Part shown: positions 53,217 to 63,074 of the stretch, in pieces
Numbering within the stretch: position 1 is the first letter of the stretch
Layout: each line of letters opens with the position of its first letter
NCBI RefSeq assembly: GCF_030440515.1
Contig: NZ_CP076543.1
Span: forward strand, 4,499,501-4,563,500
DNA from: Streptomyces xanthophaeus
Lineage (GTDB): Bacteria > Actinomycetota > Actinomycetes > Streptomycetales > Streptomycetaceae
Direction: 5' to 3'
DNA: 64,000 nucleotides
The notes under the pieces: generated by a model
What the model was told of the DNA's origin: nothing
The model's input: the letters and a program-made list of their open reading frames with translations, nothing else
Databases searched by the model: none
Made by a program: the position numbers and the translations under genes

Positions 53217-53641
53217 TTCCCCGGATCTCCCCGGTCGCATCCCCGTCGTCGCCCAGGTGACACGCGCAAACCGAAATTGCCCCCTCCGCAAAAGCGGAGG
53301 GGGCAATTCTGCTTGATTGGGCGCGGTAGGGTTGGGGAAGTCCCCTCCGCTGTTCTTGCCCCCTGCATATGAACGGGCCGCGCAAGGGTCGACATCGGGC
53401 CAACATGCGAGTGCGGTATGGGCCTTTGGTGAGATATGTCAGGCCCGAGTTGCCCGGGAGTATGGCAAATTTTCACTCTATTTCAATGTTTCCCGGTGTC
53501 CAGAATTCTCATCGGATTGACCTGTTGCAGACAGCATCCGCGCAGATACATTCAGCCTCGGTCGACGCGTTCCGACGCAAGTTCTGACCCGGGATCGTGA
53601 AGTGCGTTCCTGCGCAAGGGCCAGTAATAGGGGAGTTAGGC
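53217..53641. other. Intergenic region with terminator and AT-rich leader of the cold-shock gene
   Basis: 425 bp without a gene I trust. The left part has the cysO terminator. The part 53400-53640 is clearly less G+C-rich than the rest of the window and probably holds the promoter and a long untranslated leader of the cold-shock gene. Short open frames there lack coding character. Confidence 0.6.
53275..53308 (+). terminator. Strong terminator after cysO-like gene
   Basis: Perfect 15-bp stem AATTGCCCCCTCCGC / GCGGAGGGGGCAATT with AAAA loop, followed by CT-rich sequence. Confidence 0.9.
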
Positions 53642-53845
53642 ATGGCTCAGGGCACCGTCAAGTGGTTCAACGCGGAGAAGGGCTACGGCTTCATCGCGGT
53701 CGACGGTGGTGCGGATGTGTTCGTCCACTACAGCGCCATCCAGATGGACGGGTACCGCACCCTTGAAGAGGGTCAGCGGGTCGAGTTCGAGATCTCGCAG
53801 GGCCAGAAGGGTCCGCAGGCGGACATGGTCAAGCTCGCACTCGGC
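53642..53845 (+). CDS. Cold-shock domain protein
   Basis: The 67-residue single cold-shock domain starts [20 protein letters not shown] (RNP1) and has VFVHYSAI (RNP2). It binds single-stranded nucleic acid and acts as an RNA chaperone. The start is ATG 53642, with GGGGAG about 9 nt upstream; an in-frame ATG at 53597 is not conserved. The stop codon is at 53846-53848. It has a long AT-rich leader, as many cold-shock genes do, and a very strong terminator downstream. Confidence 0.92.
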
Positions 53846-53893
53846 TAGTCCTGGCGCGATCGACCACCGACGCACAGTCGTCAGCGAAGACCT

Positions 53894-53951
53894 GGCACAC
53901 CACGAGGGGCCCACATCCTGGACACGGGATGGGGGCCCCTCGTGGTGTGCC
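53894..53951 (+). terminator. Very strong terminator after cold-shock gene
   Basis: 19-bp near-perfect stem GGCACACCACGAGGGGCCC / GGGCCCCTCGTGGTGTGCC extended by CATCC/GGATG. Confidence 0.85.
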
Positions 53952-53981
53952 CGGTAGTAGCGGGGCGTTGCGCGAAGCCGC

Positions 53982-54007
53982 TTGCACTCGGAGGGGTCGA
54001 GTGCTAA
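53982..54007. promoter_or_regulatory. CIRCE element 1 (HrcA operator)
   Basis: TTGCACTC - 9 nt - GAGTGCTAA. One base short of the canonical left arm TTAGCACTC. Confidence 0.8.
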
Positions 54008-54016
54008 TCATTGGCG

Positions 54017-54043
54017 TTAGCACTCTCCACGTGAGAGTGCTAC
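54017..54043. promoter_or_regulatory. CIRCE element 2 (HrcA operator)
   Basis: TTAGCACTC - 9 nt - GAGTGCTAC. 35 bp downstream of CIRCE 1 and 130 bp upstream of groEL. Confidence 0.88.
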
Positions 54044-54066
54044 TGAAACGAGGACCGGGTCGGTGA

Positions 54067-55797
<1,731 letters not shown>

Positions 55798-55840
55798 TCG
55801 ACCCCGGCTCCGGCCACCGGTTGATCGGCTGTTCTCGAAC

Positions 55841-55872
55841 GAGGGCGGCACCCCCACGGGGGTGCCGCCCTC
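55841..55872 (+). terminator. Terminator of groEL2
   Basis: Perfect 15-bp stem GAGGGCGGCACCCCC / GGGGGTGCCGCCCTC with a 2-nt AC at the tip. Confidence 0.85.
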
Positions 55873-56026
55873 GGGCGTTTCCGGATTCCCCGGAACCGGA
55901 AGGTGGCCCGTTCGACCGTTCCAGGCCGGCGGGTGGGGACAGGCGGGCCCGGCCCGCGGGGCGCGCCCCGCCGACCAGGGGGAAAACCGCTGGCCGGGGC
56001 GGGTGGGGGCGTGTGACGGTACGGCC

Positions 56027-56623
56027 ATGGGCAATTCCGTCGCGTACCCGGTCCACCGCACCACCGATCCCGCCGAGGCGTACGCCAAGGCGCGCCTGCT
56101 GTGCGGGCTGCTGGCCCGGCGCTACGAGAAGGTGCGGGTGGGGGCGGAACTGGGCACGGTCGAGGACGTGCGGCGCATGGCGGCGCTGCTGCCGGACGCG
56201 AGGTACGACCACACGGACATGCGCACGCACCCGGAGACGGACGAGCCCCTCTTCTTCGGGGTGGACGTGCGGACGGCCACCGACGCGGAGCTGGCCGCGG
56301 AGCTGCCGCTCGACTTCGGCTGCACGGAACTGCCGGCCGCGGTGGCCGAGGAGGAGTTCGTCCGCGCCGTGGGTACGGGCCCCGCTTCCCTCGGCTGGGA
56401 CGGCTGCTGGCCCGACGAGCCCGAGCTGGGCTCGTACGCCTCGCCCAAGTACGACGGCGTGCAGCTGGTCCTCAACAGTGACGAATGCGAGTGGTCCCGG
56501 CAGGTCGGCGGGGTCCACACCGTCTACGTCCACGTCACCAAGTTCGGCGACCCGGGCCGCGCCGAGCGGCTCGCCGCCGCGATCGGCGGCAGCGTGCTGG
56601 GCGAGCCGGAGCGGGGCTGCTGA
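56027..56623 (+). CDS. Conserved hypothetical protein, tandem paralogue 1
   Basis: The 198-residue soluble protein starts MGNSVAYPVHRTTDPAEAYAKARLLC. It has acidic residues through the middle and ends HTVYVHVTKFGDPGRAERLAAAIGGSVLG, a pattern shared with the next gene. I do not recognise the family. The second copy starts 3 nt after this stop, so they form one operon. Conserved Tyr, His and Asp residues could be structural; no catalytic signature. Confidence 0.72.
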   Translation: MGNSVAYPVHRTTDPAEAYAKARLLCGLLARRYEKVRVGAELGTVEDVRRMAALLPDARYDHTDMRTHPETDEPLFFGVDVRTATDAELAAELPLDFGCTELPAAVAEEEFVRAVGTGPASLGWDGCWPDEPELGSYASPKYDGVQLVLNSDECEWSRQVGGVHTVYVHVTKFGDPGRAERLAAAIGGSVLGEPERGC

Positions 56624-56626
56624 GCG

Positions 56627-57181
56627 ATGGGAAGTTCGACGGCCTACCCCGTGTTCCGGACCGACGACCTCGCCGAGGCCTATCGGCGGGCCCGCCTGCT
56701 GTGCACGTGGATGAAGCCGCTCGACCCGGAGATGTGGCTGGTCGCGCAGGCGCACACCGTCCAGGAGGCCCGGACACTGGCGGCGCTCCTCCCGACGGGC
56801 CTGTTCGAGCCGTCGTACGACTGGGACCGGGACGTCTGGTTCACGGGCTCCGAACTGCCCGGCGGCGACCGGGAGCTGGCGGCCGAACTGCCGCTGACCG
56901 TGGACGCGGACGTGGCTCCCGGCCCTGTCGAACAGGCCTTCCTGCGCGCGCTGGGCGGCGGAGCGGCCAGGATGCGCTGGCGCGGAGCGTGGTCCGCCGC
57001 GATCCCGTCCTGGTCACAGGACTCGACGAACCAGCGGGTGGAACTCGACATCAACGAGGAGCATCCCGACGGCCGGCACACCGTCTACGTGCACTTCCGG
57101 TACGACGACGAGGCGGGCGCGGCCCATCTCGCGGCCGCGATCGGCGGGTCGGTACTGGGCCCCGGGCAGCTGGGCCGCTGA
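56627..57181 (+). CDS. Conserved hypothetical protein, tandem paralogue 2
   Basis: The 184-residue protein shares its start (MGSSTAYPVFRTDDLAEAYRRARLLC, split) and its end (GRHTVYVHFRYDDEAGAAHLAAAIGGSVLG, split) with the preceding protein. The middle differs and includes an LPTGLFEPSYDW segment. A gene duplication with divergence is likely. Function unknown. The trpF-like gene follows after 32 nt with its own leaderless -10 (TAGGCT, 57202-57207). Confidence 0.72.
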   Translation: MGSSTAYPVFRTDDLAEAYRRARLLCTWMKPLDPEMWLVAQAHTVQEARTLAALLPTGLFEPSYDWDRDVWFTGSELPGGDRELAAELPLTVDADVAPGPVEQAFLRALGGGAARMRWRGAWSAAIPSWSQDSTNQRVELDINEEHPDGRHTVYVHFRYDDEAGAAHLAAAIGGSVLGPGQLGR

Positions 57182-57213
57182 GGCCGTCGCCCCGGGCCGC
57201 ATAGGCTGGGTGC

Positions 57214-57813
57214 ATGGCTGATCTCTTCGTCAAGATCTGCGGGCTCAGGACCGCGCACGATGTCGACGTGGCCGTGGCCGCCGGGGCGGACGCCGTCGGG
57301 TTCGTCTTCGCGCCCGGGAGCCCGCGGACCGTGGACGCCGCCACCGCGCGGGAGCTGGCGGCGCGGGTGCCGGACGGGGTACTCACCGTCGGCGTGTTCC
57401 GGGGGCAGGCGGTGGCGGAGGTGCGCCGGTTCGCCGAGGAGAGCGGTGTGCGCGGGGTGCAGCTGCACGGCGAGGAGGGGCCCGAGGACTTCGCGGCGCT
57501 GCGCGCCGAGGGCCGGACCCTGCTGCGGGCCACCGCCGAGCGCGTGCGGCGCTGCGGCGAGTACGGCGAGGACCTGCTGCTGCTGGACGCGCCCGACCCG
57601 GGCTCCGGCAAGCCGTGGAACTGGGGCGCGGCGGACTTCACCGCGCCCGAGGGGCGCTGGCTGCTCGCGGGCGGGCTGAACCCGGGCAACGTACGGGAGG
57701 CGCTCGCGGCCACCGGGGCGTGGGGTGTGGACGTGTCCAGCGGGGTGGAGCGGGAGCGCGGCGTGAAGTCGCCGGAGCTGATCCGTGCGTTCGTCGAGGC
57801 CGCCCGGGGCTGA
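57214..57813 (+). CDS. trpF: Phosphoribosylanthranilate isomerase
   Basis: Catalyses the Amadori rearrangement of phosphoribosylanthranilate in tryptophan synthesis. The 199-residue (beta/alpha)8 enzyme has FVKICGLRTAHDV (catalytic Cys about 9), GVQLHGEE (about 86), LLLDAPDPGSGKPWNW (Asp about 128), LAGGLNPGNVREAL (about 150) and VDVSSGVERERGVKSPELI (about 170). Most streptomycetes use the dual enzyme PriA instead of a separate TrpF, so a stand-alone copy outside a trp operon is notable. TAGGCT lies 6 nt before the ATG. Confidence 0.9.
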   Translation: MADLFVKICGLRTAHDVDVAVAAGADAVGFVFAPGSPRTVDAATARELAARVPDGVLTVGVFRGQAVAEVRRFAEESGVRGVQLHGEEGPEDFAALRAEGRTLLRATAERVRRCGEYGEDLLLLDAPDPGSGKPWNWGAADFTAPEGRWLLAGGLNPGNVREALAATGAWGVDVSSGVERERGVKSPELIRAFVEAARG

Positions 57814-57836
57814 CGCCCGCAATTACGTAATGCTCG

Positions 57837-57867
57837 CTACAGAAGTTGTGCTAGGTTCATTCTGTAG
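57837..57867. promoter_or_regulatory. Inverted repeat upstream of SDR gene
   Basis: CTACAGAA - 15 nt - TTCTGTAG, perfect 8-bp arms around a TAGGTT hexamer, 30 bp before the SDR ATG, in an AT-rich patch. Looks like a TetR or MarR operator on the promoter. Confidence 0.55.
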
Positions 57868-57896
57868 TGATCATTATTGAATTCGAGGGGGGCTCC

Positions 57897-58637
57897 ATGA
57901 GCAGGACAGCGCTGGTCACGGGCGGCAGCAGGGGCATCGGACGGGCCATCGCCGAGCGGCTCGCCGCCGACGGTGTCATCGTCGTGCTCACGTACGCGAA
58001 CGACGGCGTGGCCGCCGGCGAGACCGTCGAGCGGATCACGAAGCACGGCGGCCGGGCCTTCGCCCTCCGCGCGGAGCTCGGCAGCCCGGGCTCCGCCGCC
58101 GCGCTCTGGGCGGCGTACGACGCGCTGGGCCTCGACGGGGTCGACATCATCGTCAACAACGCGGGTATCGGACTGCCCATTCCACTCGGCGAGATCACCG
58201 AGCAGGACTTCGACCGGGTCTTCGCGGTGAACGTCCGGGCGCCGTTCTTCGTCGTCCAGGAGGCGCTCGGGCGGCTGCGCGACGGGGGCCGCATCATCAA
58301 CATCTCCAGCGGCGCCGCGCGCATCGCGATGCCCGAGATCCTCGCCTACGGGGCCACCAAGGGCGCGCTCGACACACTGACCCTGAACCTCGCCAAGGCC
58401 CTCGGCGCGCGCGGGATCACCGTGAACTCGGTCGCCCCCGGCATCGTCGACACCGACGTCAACGCCGGCTGGCTGCGTGGCAACGCCGAGGCCGAGGCGC
58501 ACGCCGCCTCCCTCTCCGCGCTCGGCCGGGTCGGCCGCCCCGAGGACATCGCGGACGTCGTCGGCTTCCTCGCCTCCGACGCCGCGCGCTGGGTGACGGG
58601 CCGCGTGGTCGACGCCACCGGAGGCACAGCGCTCTGA
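57897..58637 (+). CDS. Short-chain dehydrogenase/reductase
   Basis: The 246-residue classical SDR has the cofactor motif TGGSRGIGRAIAERLA (about 9-24), NNAGIG (about 90), a catalytic Ser in INISSGAA, YGATK (Tyr and Lys about 157-161), and a C-terminal VVDATGGTAL typical of 3-oxoacyl-ACP-reductase-like or resistance-associated SDRs. The substrate is unknown. ATG 57897 has GGGGGGC about 8 nt upstream. The inverted repeat on its promoter suggests a dedicated repressor that is not encoded nearby. Confidence 0.87.
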   Translation: MSRTALVTGGSRGIGRAIAERLAADGVIVVLTYANDGVAAGETVERITKHGGRAFALRAELGSPGSAAALWAAYDALGLDGVDIIVNNAGIGLPIPLGEITEQDFDRVFAVNVRAPFFVVQEALGRLRDGGRIINISSGAARIAMPEILAYGATKGALDTLTLNLAKALGARGITVNSVAPGIVDTDVNAGWLRGNAEAEAHAASLSALGRVGRPEDIADVVGFLASDAARWVTGRVVDATGGTAL

Positions 58638-59264
58638 CTTCCGGCCCCCTGCCCCCGGCGCGGGGCTCGGGCCGTGTGCCGGGCGCGGGCCGTCTGTCGG
58701 GTGCGGGCCGTGTGCCGGGCGCTGCCCGGACCCGCGCCTCAAACGCCGGCGAGGCTGGAAATGCGGGCCCGTGCCTCGGTGGGTGGCGGGGCTGGGGGTG
58801 GCGGGCTTGTCGGTTGGTGTCGGGGTGGGGGGCCGGGGCGGGGTGTCTCCTCGGCTCGGCGCGTGCGGGTTTGTCTCGGTTGTTCTCGGTGGTTGCGCGC
58901 TCGTCCTGCGGGGACACCCCGCCCCGTCCCCCCACCCCTCACGCCGTCGAAGCCTGCCGTGGGGCGGGGACATGCAGGAGGGTCCCCGCAGGACGAGGCG
59001 CGACCACGGCCGCCTGGCCGTGACAAGCCCGAACGCGCCGAGCCGAGGAGACCCTCGTGCGGGGCACCGCCCCACACCACCCAGCCCCGCCGGCGTTTGA
59101 GGCGCGCCCCCGGCGGGGGCAGCCCGCGCCGTGAACTGCCGAGCACCCCGCAGGGGCACGGGCGGAGCCCGGTGGGGATCCGGACCCGCCGTACGCCGAG
59201 CACCCCGCAGGGGCAACGCCAGGGGACCGGCAGACGGTCGATAGGGTCCCCCTCGAGGGGGATC
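58638..59264. other. Gene-free interval occupied by palindromic repeat copy B
   Basis: No gene. Shares 58690-59218 almost entirely with 28104-28552. TAGGGT at 59242-59247 and a CCCCCTCGAGGGGG palindrome precede the beta-propeller gene. Confidence 0.7.
58724..59106. repeat. Nested palindromic repeat, copy B
   Basis: Same plan as copy A: an outer dispersed-repeat arm GCCCGGACCCGCGCCTCAA at the left, inverted GCCGGCGTTTGAGGCGCG at the right, TCTCCTCGGCTCGGCGCG arms, and the 16-bp inner stem CTCGTCCTGCGGGGAC / GTCCCCGCAGGACGAG. It differs from copy A mainly by short indels and an extra insert near the left arm. Confidence 0.85.
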
Positions 59265-60695
59265 ATGGACATGGAACGACCGCGGCCCGTGCGGCTCTTG
59301 GGGTACCTCGCGTTCGCCGGCGCCGCCGCATTCGCGGCGGTGGCCGCCCTGTACCTGGTCCTCCTGGCGAAGCTGGTGTTCGCCGACGCCCCCGGCCGCA
59401 TGTGCGGGATCGACAGCTGCCCGCGAGGCACGGGCACCCTCGCGCTCCTCGCCCCGCTGTGCGCCGCCGCCGCGTGGCTGCTGTGGCGTACGCCGAGGAA
59501 GCGCGGCCACGGACGCGCCCCGGCGCACGTCCGGGTGATCGCCGGCTGCGTGGCGCTGGCCGCGCTGGGGCCCGGCTGGCTGGGCTTCGAGTGGGTGCGC
59601 GGCCCGCAGCTGGACCTGTCCGGGTGGCAGGAGCCGGTGCATCCGGCGGCGCCCCCGGTCGGCGTCTGGGCGCCCGCGCCCGGAATGCTCGTACGGGCCC
59701 GCACCGACGGCCTCGTCGCCTACGACGGGGAGGGCCGCAAGGGCTGGCGGCTGCCCGCCCCGGAGCGTACGCCGCTCTGCGCGCTCAGCCGGACGACCCC
59801 GTCGGGCACCGGCCTCCTCGCGTACGGGGAGAGCGTGGGGACATGCGGCTCGCAGGTCGTCGCCGTGGACCTGGCCGGGGGCCAGGTCCGGTGGACCCGG
59901 AACACCGGCCGGGCCCTGGTGGCCGCTGCGGGCGCGAGCGCCGTCGTGGCGGACCGGGACACGGTGACCGGCCTCGACCTGCACGGCGGGCATGAGCTCT
60001 GGCGGGTCCCGGTCCCGGCCGACTGCACGGTGAAGGCCGTCGACGGCTCGGAGCGGCACGCCCTGTACGTGGAGGAGTGCGGCGACGCCGCCCGGATCAC
60101 GGCCGTCGACGCCCGTACGGGAACCCGCGCCTGGCAGACCGCGCTGCCGACGGCGAGCCGGCTGCGCGAGGTGCGGGTGCTGTCCGCCGTCCCGCCTGTC
60201 CTGCGCGTCACGGAGACCTCGGAAAGCGGCGTGGACGCGGTGCTGCTGCTCGACGGCACGGGCCGCGTGCGGGGCTCCGTACCCGCCTCGGGCCCGGACG
60301 GGGACCTGCTGTCCGAGCCGTCCCCGGTGCTGACCGGCGGCACGCTGGTCACCGCGGTGAAGCAGGGGAAGAAGAACGGCGTGTCCGCCTACTCCCTCAC
60401 CGACGGCCGTCGCCTCTGGCACGCGGGCGCCGGCGACGAGGAGGTCCGCGGGCTGGCCACGACCGGCCCCGGCGAGGTCGGCGTGGTGACCTCCGGCCAC
60501 CGGTGGACGTACCTCACCCACCGCGGCCTGGCCGACGGCAGGCGCCGGGCGGAGCCCACGGTCCTGCGCGACCTGCCGCTGGGCGAGCGGTTCGCCTTCT
60601 ATCCCGGTCCGCCCGGCTCGTACGTCTTCGTCAACCTGGACCGCAAGGGCCTGCTGCCGCCGACCTTCGACATCGACCCGGTCTTCGGCTGGTGA
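59265..60695 (+). CDS. Membrane-anchored PQQ-like beta-propeller protein
   Basis: The 476-residue protein has three N-terminal membrane helices (about 10-37, 55-75 and 90-108). An extracellular domain of WD/PQQ-like repeats follows, with strands such as VVAVDLAGGQVRWTRN, VTGLDLHGGHELWRVP, ITAVDARTGTRAWQT and VSAYSLTDGRRLWHAG. The Trp-ending blades indicate a seven- or eight-bladed propeller, without the Asp/Ca site of a dehydrogenase. Function unknown; homologues are common beside secreted enzymes. The frame is open upstream across the repeat, but coding character starts at MDMERPRPVRLLGY. Confidence 0.8.
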   Translation: MDMERPRPVRLLGYLAFAGAAAFAAVAALYLVLLAKLVFADAPGRMCGIDSCPRGTGTLALLAPLCAAAAWLLWRTPRKRGHGRAPAHVRVIAGCVALAALGPGWLGFEWVRGPQLDLSGWQEPVHPAAPPVGVWAPAPGMLVRARTDGLVAYDGEGRKGWRLPAPERTPLCALSRTTPSGTGLLAYGESVGTCGSQVVAVDLAGGQVRWTRNTGRALVAAAGASAVVADRDTVTGLDLHGGHELWRVPVPADCTVKAVDGSERHALYVEECGDAARITAVDARTGTRAWQTALPTASRLREVRVLSAVPPVLRVTETSESGVDAVLLLDGTGRVRGSVPASGPDGDLLSEPSPVLTGGTLVTAVKQGKKNGVSAYSLTDGRRLWHAGAGDEEVRGLATTGPGEVGVVTSGHRWTYLTHRGLADGRRRAEPTVLRDLPLGERFAFYPGPPGSYVFVNLDRKGLLPPTFDIDPVFGW

Positions 60696-60711
60696 CGGCG
60701 GCCGGCCGGAG

Positions 60712-61095
60712 TCACGGCCCGGCCGCGCGGAAGAGCGCGAGGAGGTCCTGGGCGGGCGGCGCGTCCGCGTCGAAGAACTGCGTGGCCAGGCCGGGCGGGA
60801 CCGCCGGCCCGTGCATGCGGACCTCGTGGCAGCTGAAGCAGAACGCCGCCTCGAACAGGACCGGTTCGAGGGAGTCCCCGTAGCCGCGGATGCTCCATCC
60901 CGGTGCGAAGCCGCAGCGGTGCTGACCGCTGCCCGGCAGGGTCCCGATGAGCGCCAGGGCGTCGGTCACCTCGCTCCCGGACCAGTGGGCGACGGTCCGG
61001 CCCGGATACGGGGCGCCGCGCTTCGCCGGGAGTGCGGAGATCCGTACCACCTCGATCAGCGCGGTACCGGTCAGGACTTCGGCGGGGAGCTGCAT
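60712..61095 (-). CDS. Conserved hypothetical protein with CxxC motif
   Basis: The 127-residue protein has no signal peptide. It contains IRGYGDSLEPVLFEAAFCFSCHEVRMHG (split by a CFSCHE motif about 93-98), whose CxxCH shape could bind a metal or haem. Its start is ATG 61095 or GTG 61101. Not assigned to a family. Convergent with the propeller gene and followed upstream by the first inhibitor gene. Confidence 0.6.
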   Translation of the reverse strand: MQLPAEVLTGTALIEVVRISALPAKRGAPYPGRTVAHWSGSEVTDALALIGTLPGSGQHRCGFAPGWSIRGYGDSLEPVLFEAAFCFSCHEVRMHGPAVPPGLATQFFDADAPPAQDLLALFRAAGP

Positions 61096-61129
61096 GGACA
61101 CAGTGTCCCCGCCGCCCGGATCACGGGGG

Positions 61130-61501
61130 TCACACGCCGGAGGACCCCCATCCCCAGTACTGGCCGAAGGCCTCGCCGCCGGTGGCCCGGCCGTCCTCCT
61201 CGACGGTCTCGACGTCCGGCATCTCCTGCAGGGCCTCGACCTGGTCGGGGCTGAGCCGGGCGGAGAAGCCGTGCAGGACGGTGCGGTAGATGTGGACCGG
61301 GGTGGCGCCGACCCGCTCGGCCACTTCGGCGGGGTCGCTGTCCTCCCGCACGGTGACGATGTACGTGGTGTGGTCGGCGGCGGGAAGCGTGTGCGGTACG
61401 GGCTCCGGCCCGTCGGCGGTGGCCGTGGCCACGGGCAGTACGGCGACGGCGGCCAGCACGGCGACGGCCACGGGCAGGGCTCGGCTCAGGCGGATGCGCA
61501 T
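61130..61501 (-). CDS. Stand-alone secreted I9 inhibitor (subtilase propeptide-like), copy 1
   Basis: The 123-residue protein has a signal peptide (about 1-30, ATATA) and one inhibitor_I9 domain (about 44-106): TYIVTVREDSDPAEVAERVG, then IYRTVLHGFSARLSPDQVEALQ, then VETVEED. It lacks any protease domain. Subtilase propeptides of this fold act as intramolecular chaperones and inhibitors; free-standing ones inhibit in trans. It is divergent from a subtilase whose own propeptide has the same fold. A paralogue occupies the same place next to the second subtilase. Confidence 0.85.
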   Translation of the reverse strand: MRIRLSRALPVAVAVLAAVAVLPVATATADGPEPVPHTLPAADHTTYIVTVREDSDPAEVAERVGATPVHIYRTVLHGFSARLSPDQVEALQEMPDVETVEEDGRATGGEAFGQYWGWGSSGV

Positions 61502-61870
61502 GGGGCGAGGCCATCACGGGCGGCGGGGCCGGTCAACGACGCCGGCGGGTGTGGCGGGGTCACGGGCGGCGCACCGGCCGTGCGCCCCCTGGTCCGGCGG
61601 CGGACCGTACGGGTGATCTTCCGGGGCGGGCCGACGGCCGCACGGGACGGGGCACGACCGGTACGGCACAGCGGGACAACCCTTTCTGCACGGTGCGCGC
61701 GATCGGGCGCACCGACGCGGGCGCCGGACGGGCAACCAGGTGAGCCGGTGATTCAAGCTGCACGGAGGTGGCAGCGATGGAGCTGAGGGCCGCCCCCGCA
61801 GGAGCACCTGGTGCCGTGAGGGCGGCTCCCCCCATGCCTCCGACCGAGACCCCGTCAGGGAGTTCCTTCC
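61502..61870. other. Divergent promoter region of inhibitor/subtilase cassette 1
   Basis: 369 bp, no gene. Parts are duplicated in 63435-63799: CCGGTCAACGACGCCGG, CAACCCTTTCTGCA and GGCGGCTCCCCCATGCC. These conserved islands are the likely shared control sites. Confidence 0.6.
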
Positions 61871-63064
61871 ATGCGCCTGCTCGCACGCCTGGCCGCCGCC
61901 GCCCTCCTCACCGTCCCCCCGGTCGCCGCCGGTACGGCCTCCGCCGCGGCCCCGGAGCCGACCCCGGCGCCGCTGAAGTCCGCCGCCAACCCGGTGCCCG
62001 GCATGTACATCGTGACGCTGGAGAACGGGGTGGACGCGGCCAAGGCCGCGCAGAAGCTGGGCCTGAAGCCCTCCTTCGTCTACACCTCGGCGCTGAACGG
62101 CTTCGCGGTCCCGATGACCCCGCTCCAGCTGACGATCGTCCGCAACAGCCTGGGGGTCAAGTCGGTCGAGGAGGACGCGAGGGTGCAGTCGGTGCCGAGG
62201 CCCAGCAACGCCCCTGGCACCCGTGCTCCGTCGAACTCGTGGGGCCAGGACCGCATCGACCAGGAGAAGCTGCCGCTCGACAACAGCTTCACTGTTGAGG
62301 GCAACGGGGCCGGGGTGACCGCGTACATCCTCGACACCGGCATCGACTACCAGCACGCCGAGTTCGGCGGCCCCGACGCCACACGCGCCACCTTCGGCTT
62401 CGACGCCGTCGATGACGGCCGTAACGGCCAGGACTGCCAGGGCCACGGCACGCACGTCGCGGGTACGGTCGCGGGCGCGACCTACGGGATCGCGAAGAAG
62501 GCGAGCCTGGTGAGCGTCCGCGTCCTCGGCTGCGACGGCACGGGCACGTGGTCGGGGATCATCGCGGGCCTGGACTGGGTGGCGAAGAACGCCAAGCAGC
62601 CGGCGGTGCTGAACGCCTCCCTGGGCGGGGAGAGGTCGGACGCGGTCAACAACGCCGCGGACGCGGTCACCGACGCGGGTGTGCTGCCGGTCGTCGCGGC
62701 GGGCAACTCCGCGAAGGACGCGTGCGGGGTCTCGCCGGCCTCCGCCGGGAAGGTGTTCACGGTCGCGGCGAGCAACCAGTGGGACGAGGAGACCTCCTTC
62801 TCCAACTGGGGGCAGTGCGTCTCCGTGTACGCACCGGGCGAGGCGATCGTCTCCGCCAAGCTCGGCGGCGGCAGCGTGGCGCTGAACGGCACGTCGATGG
62901 CGGCTCCGCACGCCGCCGGTGTGGCCGTCCTCTACAAGGGCAAGAACCCCAAGGCGACCCCCGAGGAGATCGCCGAATTCCTGGAGTCCGAGTCCACCAA
63001 GGACGTCCTGAGCAGCCTCAGCCCGGCCAGCCCGAACAAGCTGCTGTTCACCGCCGGTCTCTGA
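61871..63064 (+). CDS. Secreted S8 subtilase (proteinase K-like)
   Basis: The 397-residue preproprotein has a signal peptide (1-26, ASA), an I9 propeptide (about 44-115: MYIVTLENGVDAAKAAQKLG, then VKSVEED) and an S8 catalytic domain. The triad is Asp in AYILDTGIDY (about 154), His in QGHGTHVAGT (about 195) and Ser in NGTSMAAPH (about 342). The overall layout is proteinase K-like, with no C-terminal extension. AGGGAG precedes the ATG. Divergent from an I9-only inhibitor gene; the whole cassette is repeated immediately downstream. Confidence 0.93.
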   Translation: MRLLARLAAAALLTVPPVAAGTASAAAPEPTPAPLKSAANPVPGMYIVTLENGVDAAKAAQKLGLKPSFVYTSALNGFAVPMTPLQLTIVRNSLGVKSVEEDARVQSVPRPSNAPGTRAPSNSWGQDRIDQEKLPLDNSFTVEGNGAGVTAYILDTGIDYQHAEFGGPDATRATFGFDAVDDGRNGQDCQGHGTHVAGTVAGATYGIAKKASLVSVRVLGCDGTGTWSGIIAGLDWVAKNAKQPAVLNASLGGERSDAVNNAADAVTDAGVLPVVAAGNSAKDACGVSPASAGKVFTVAASNQWDEETSFSNWGQCVSVYAPGEAIVSAKLGGGSVALNGTSMAAPHAAGVAVLYKGKNPKATPEEIAEFLESESTKDVLSSLSPASPNKLLFTAGL

Positions 63065-63074
63065 TCCCCGCCCT

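Noticed and set aside
53369..53587. 72-residue open frame in the AT-rich leader of the cold-shock gene
   Set aside because: No ribosome site, no conserved features, non-typical codon use; more likely untranslated leader.
57837..60521. 894-residue minus-strand open frame across the SDR, repeat B and propeller genes
   Set aside because: Spans two clear plus-strand genes and a non-coding palindromic repeat; low-complexity translation.
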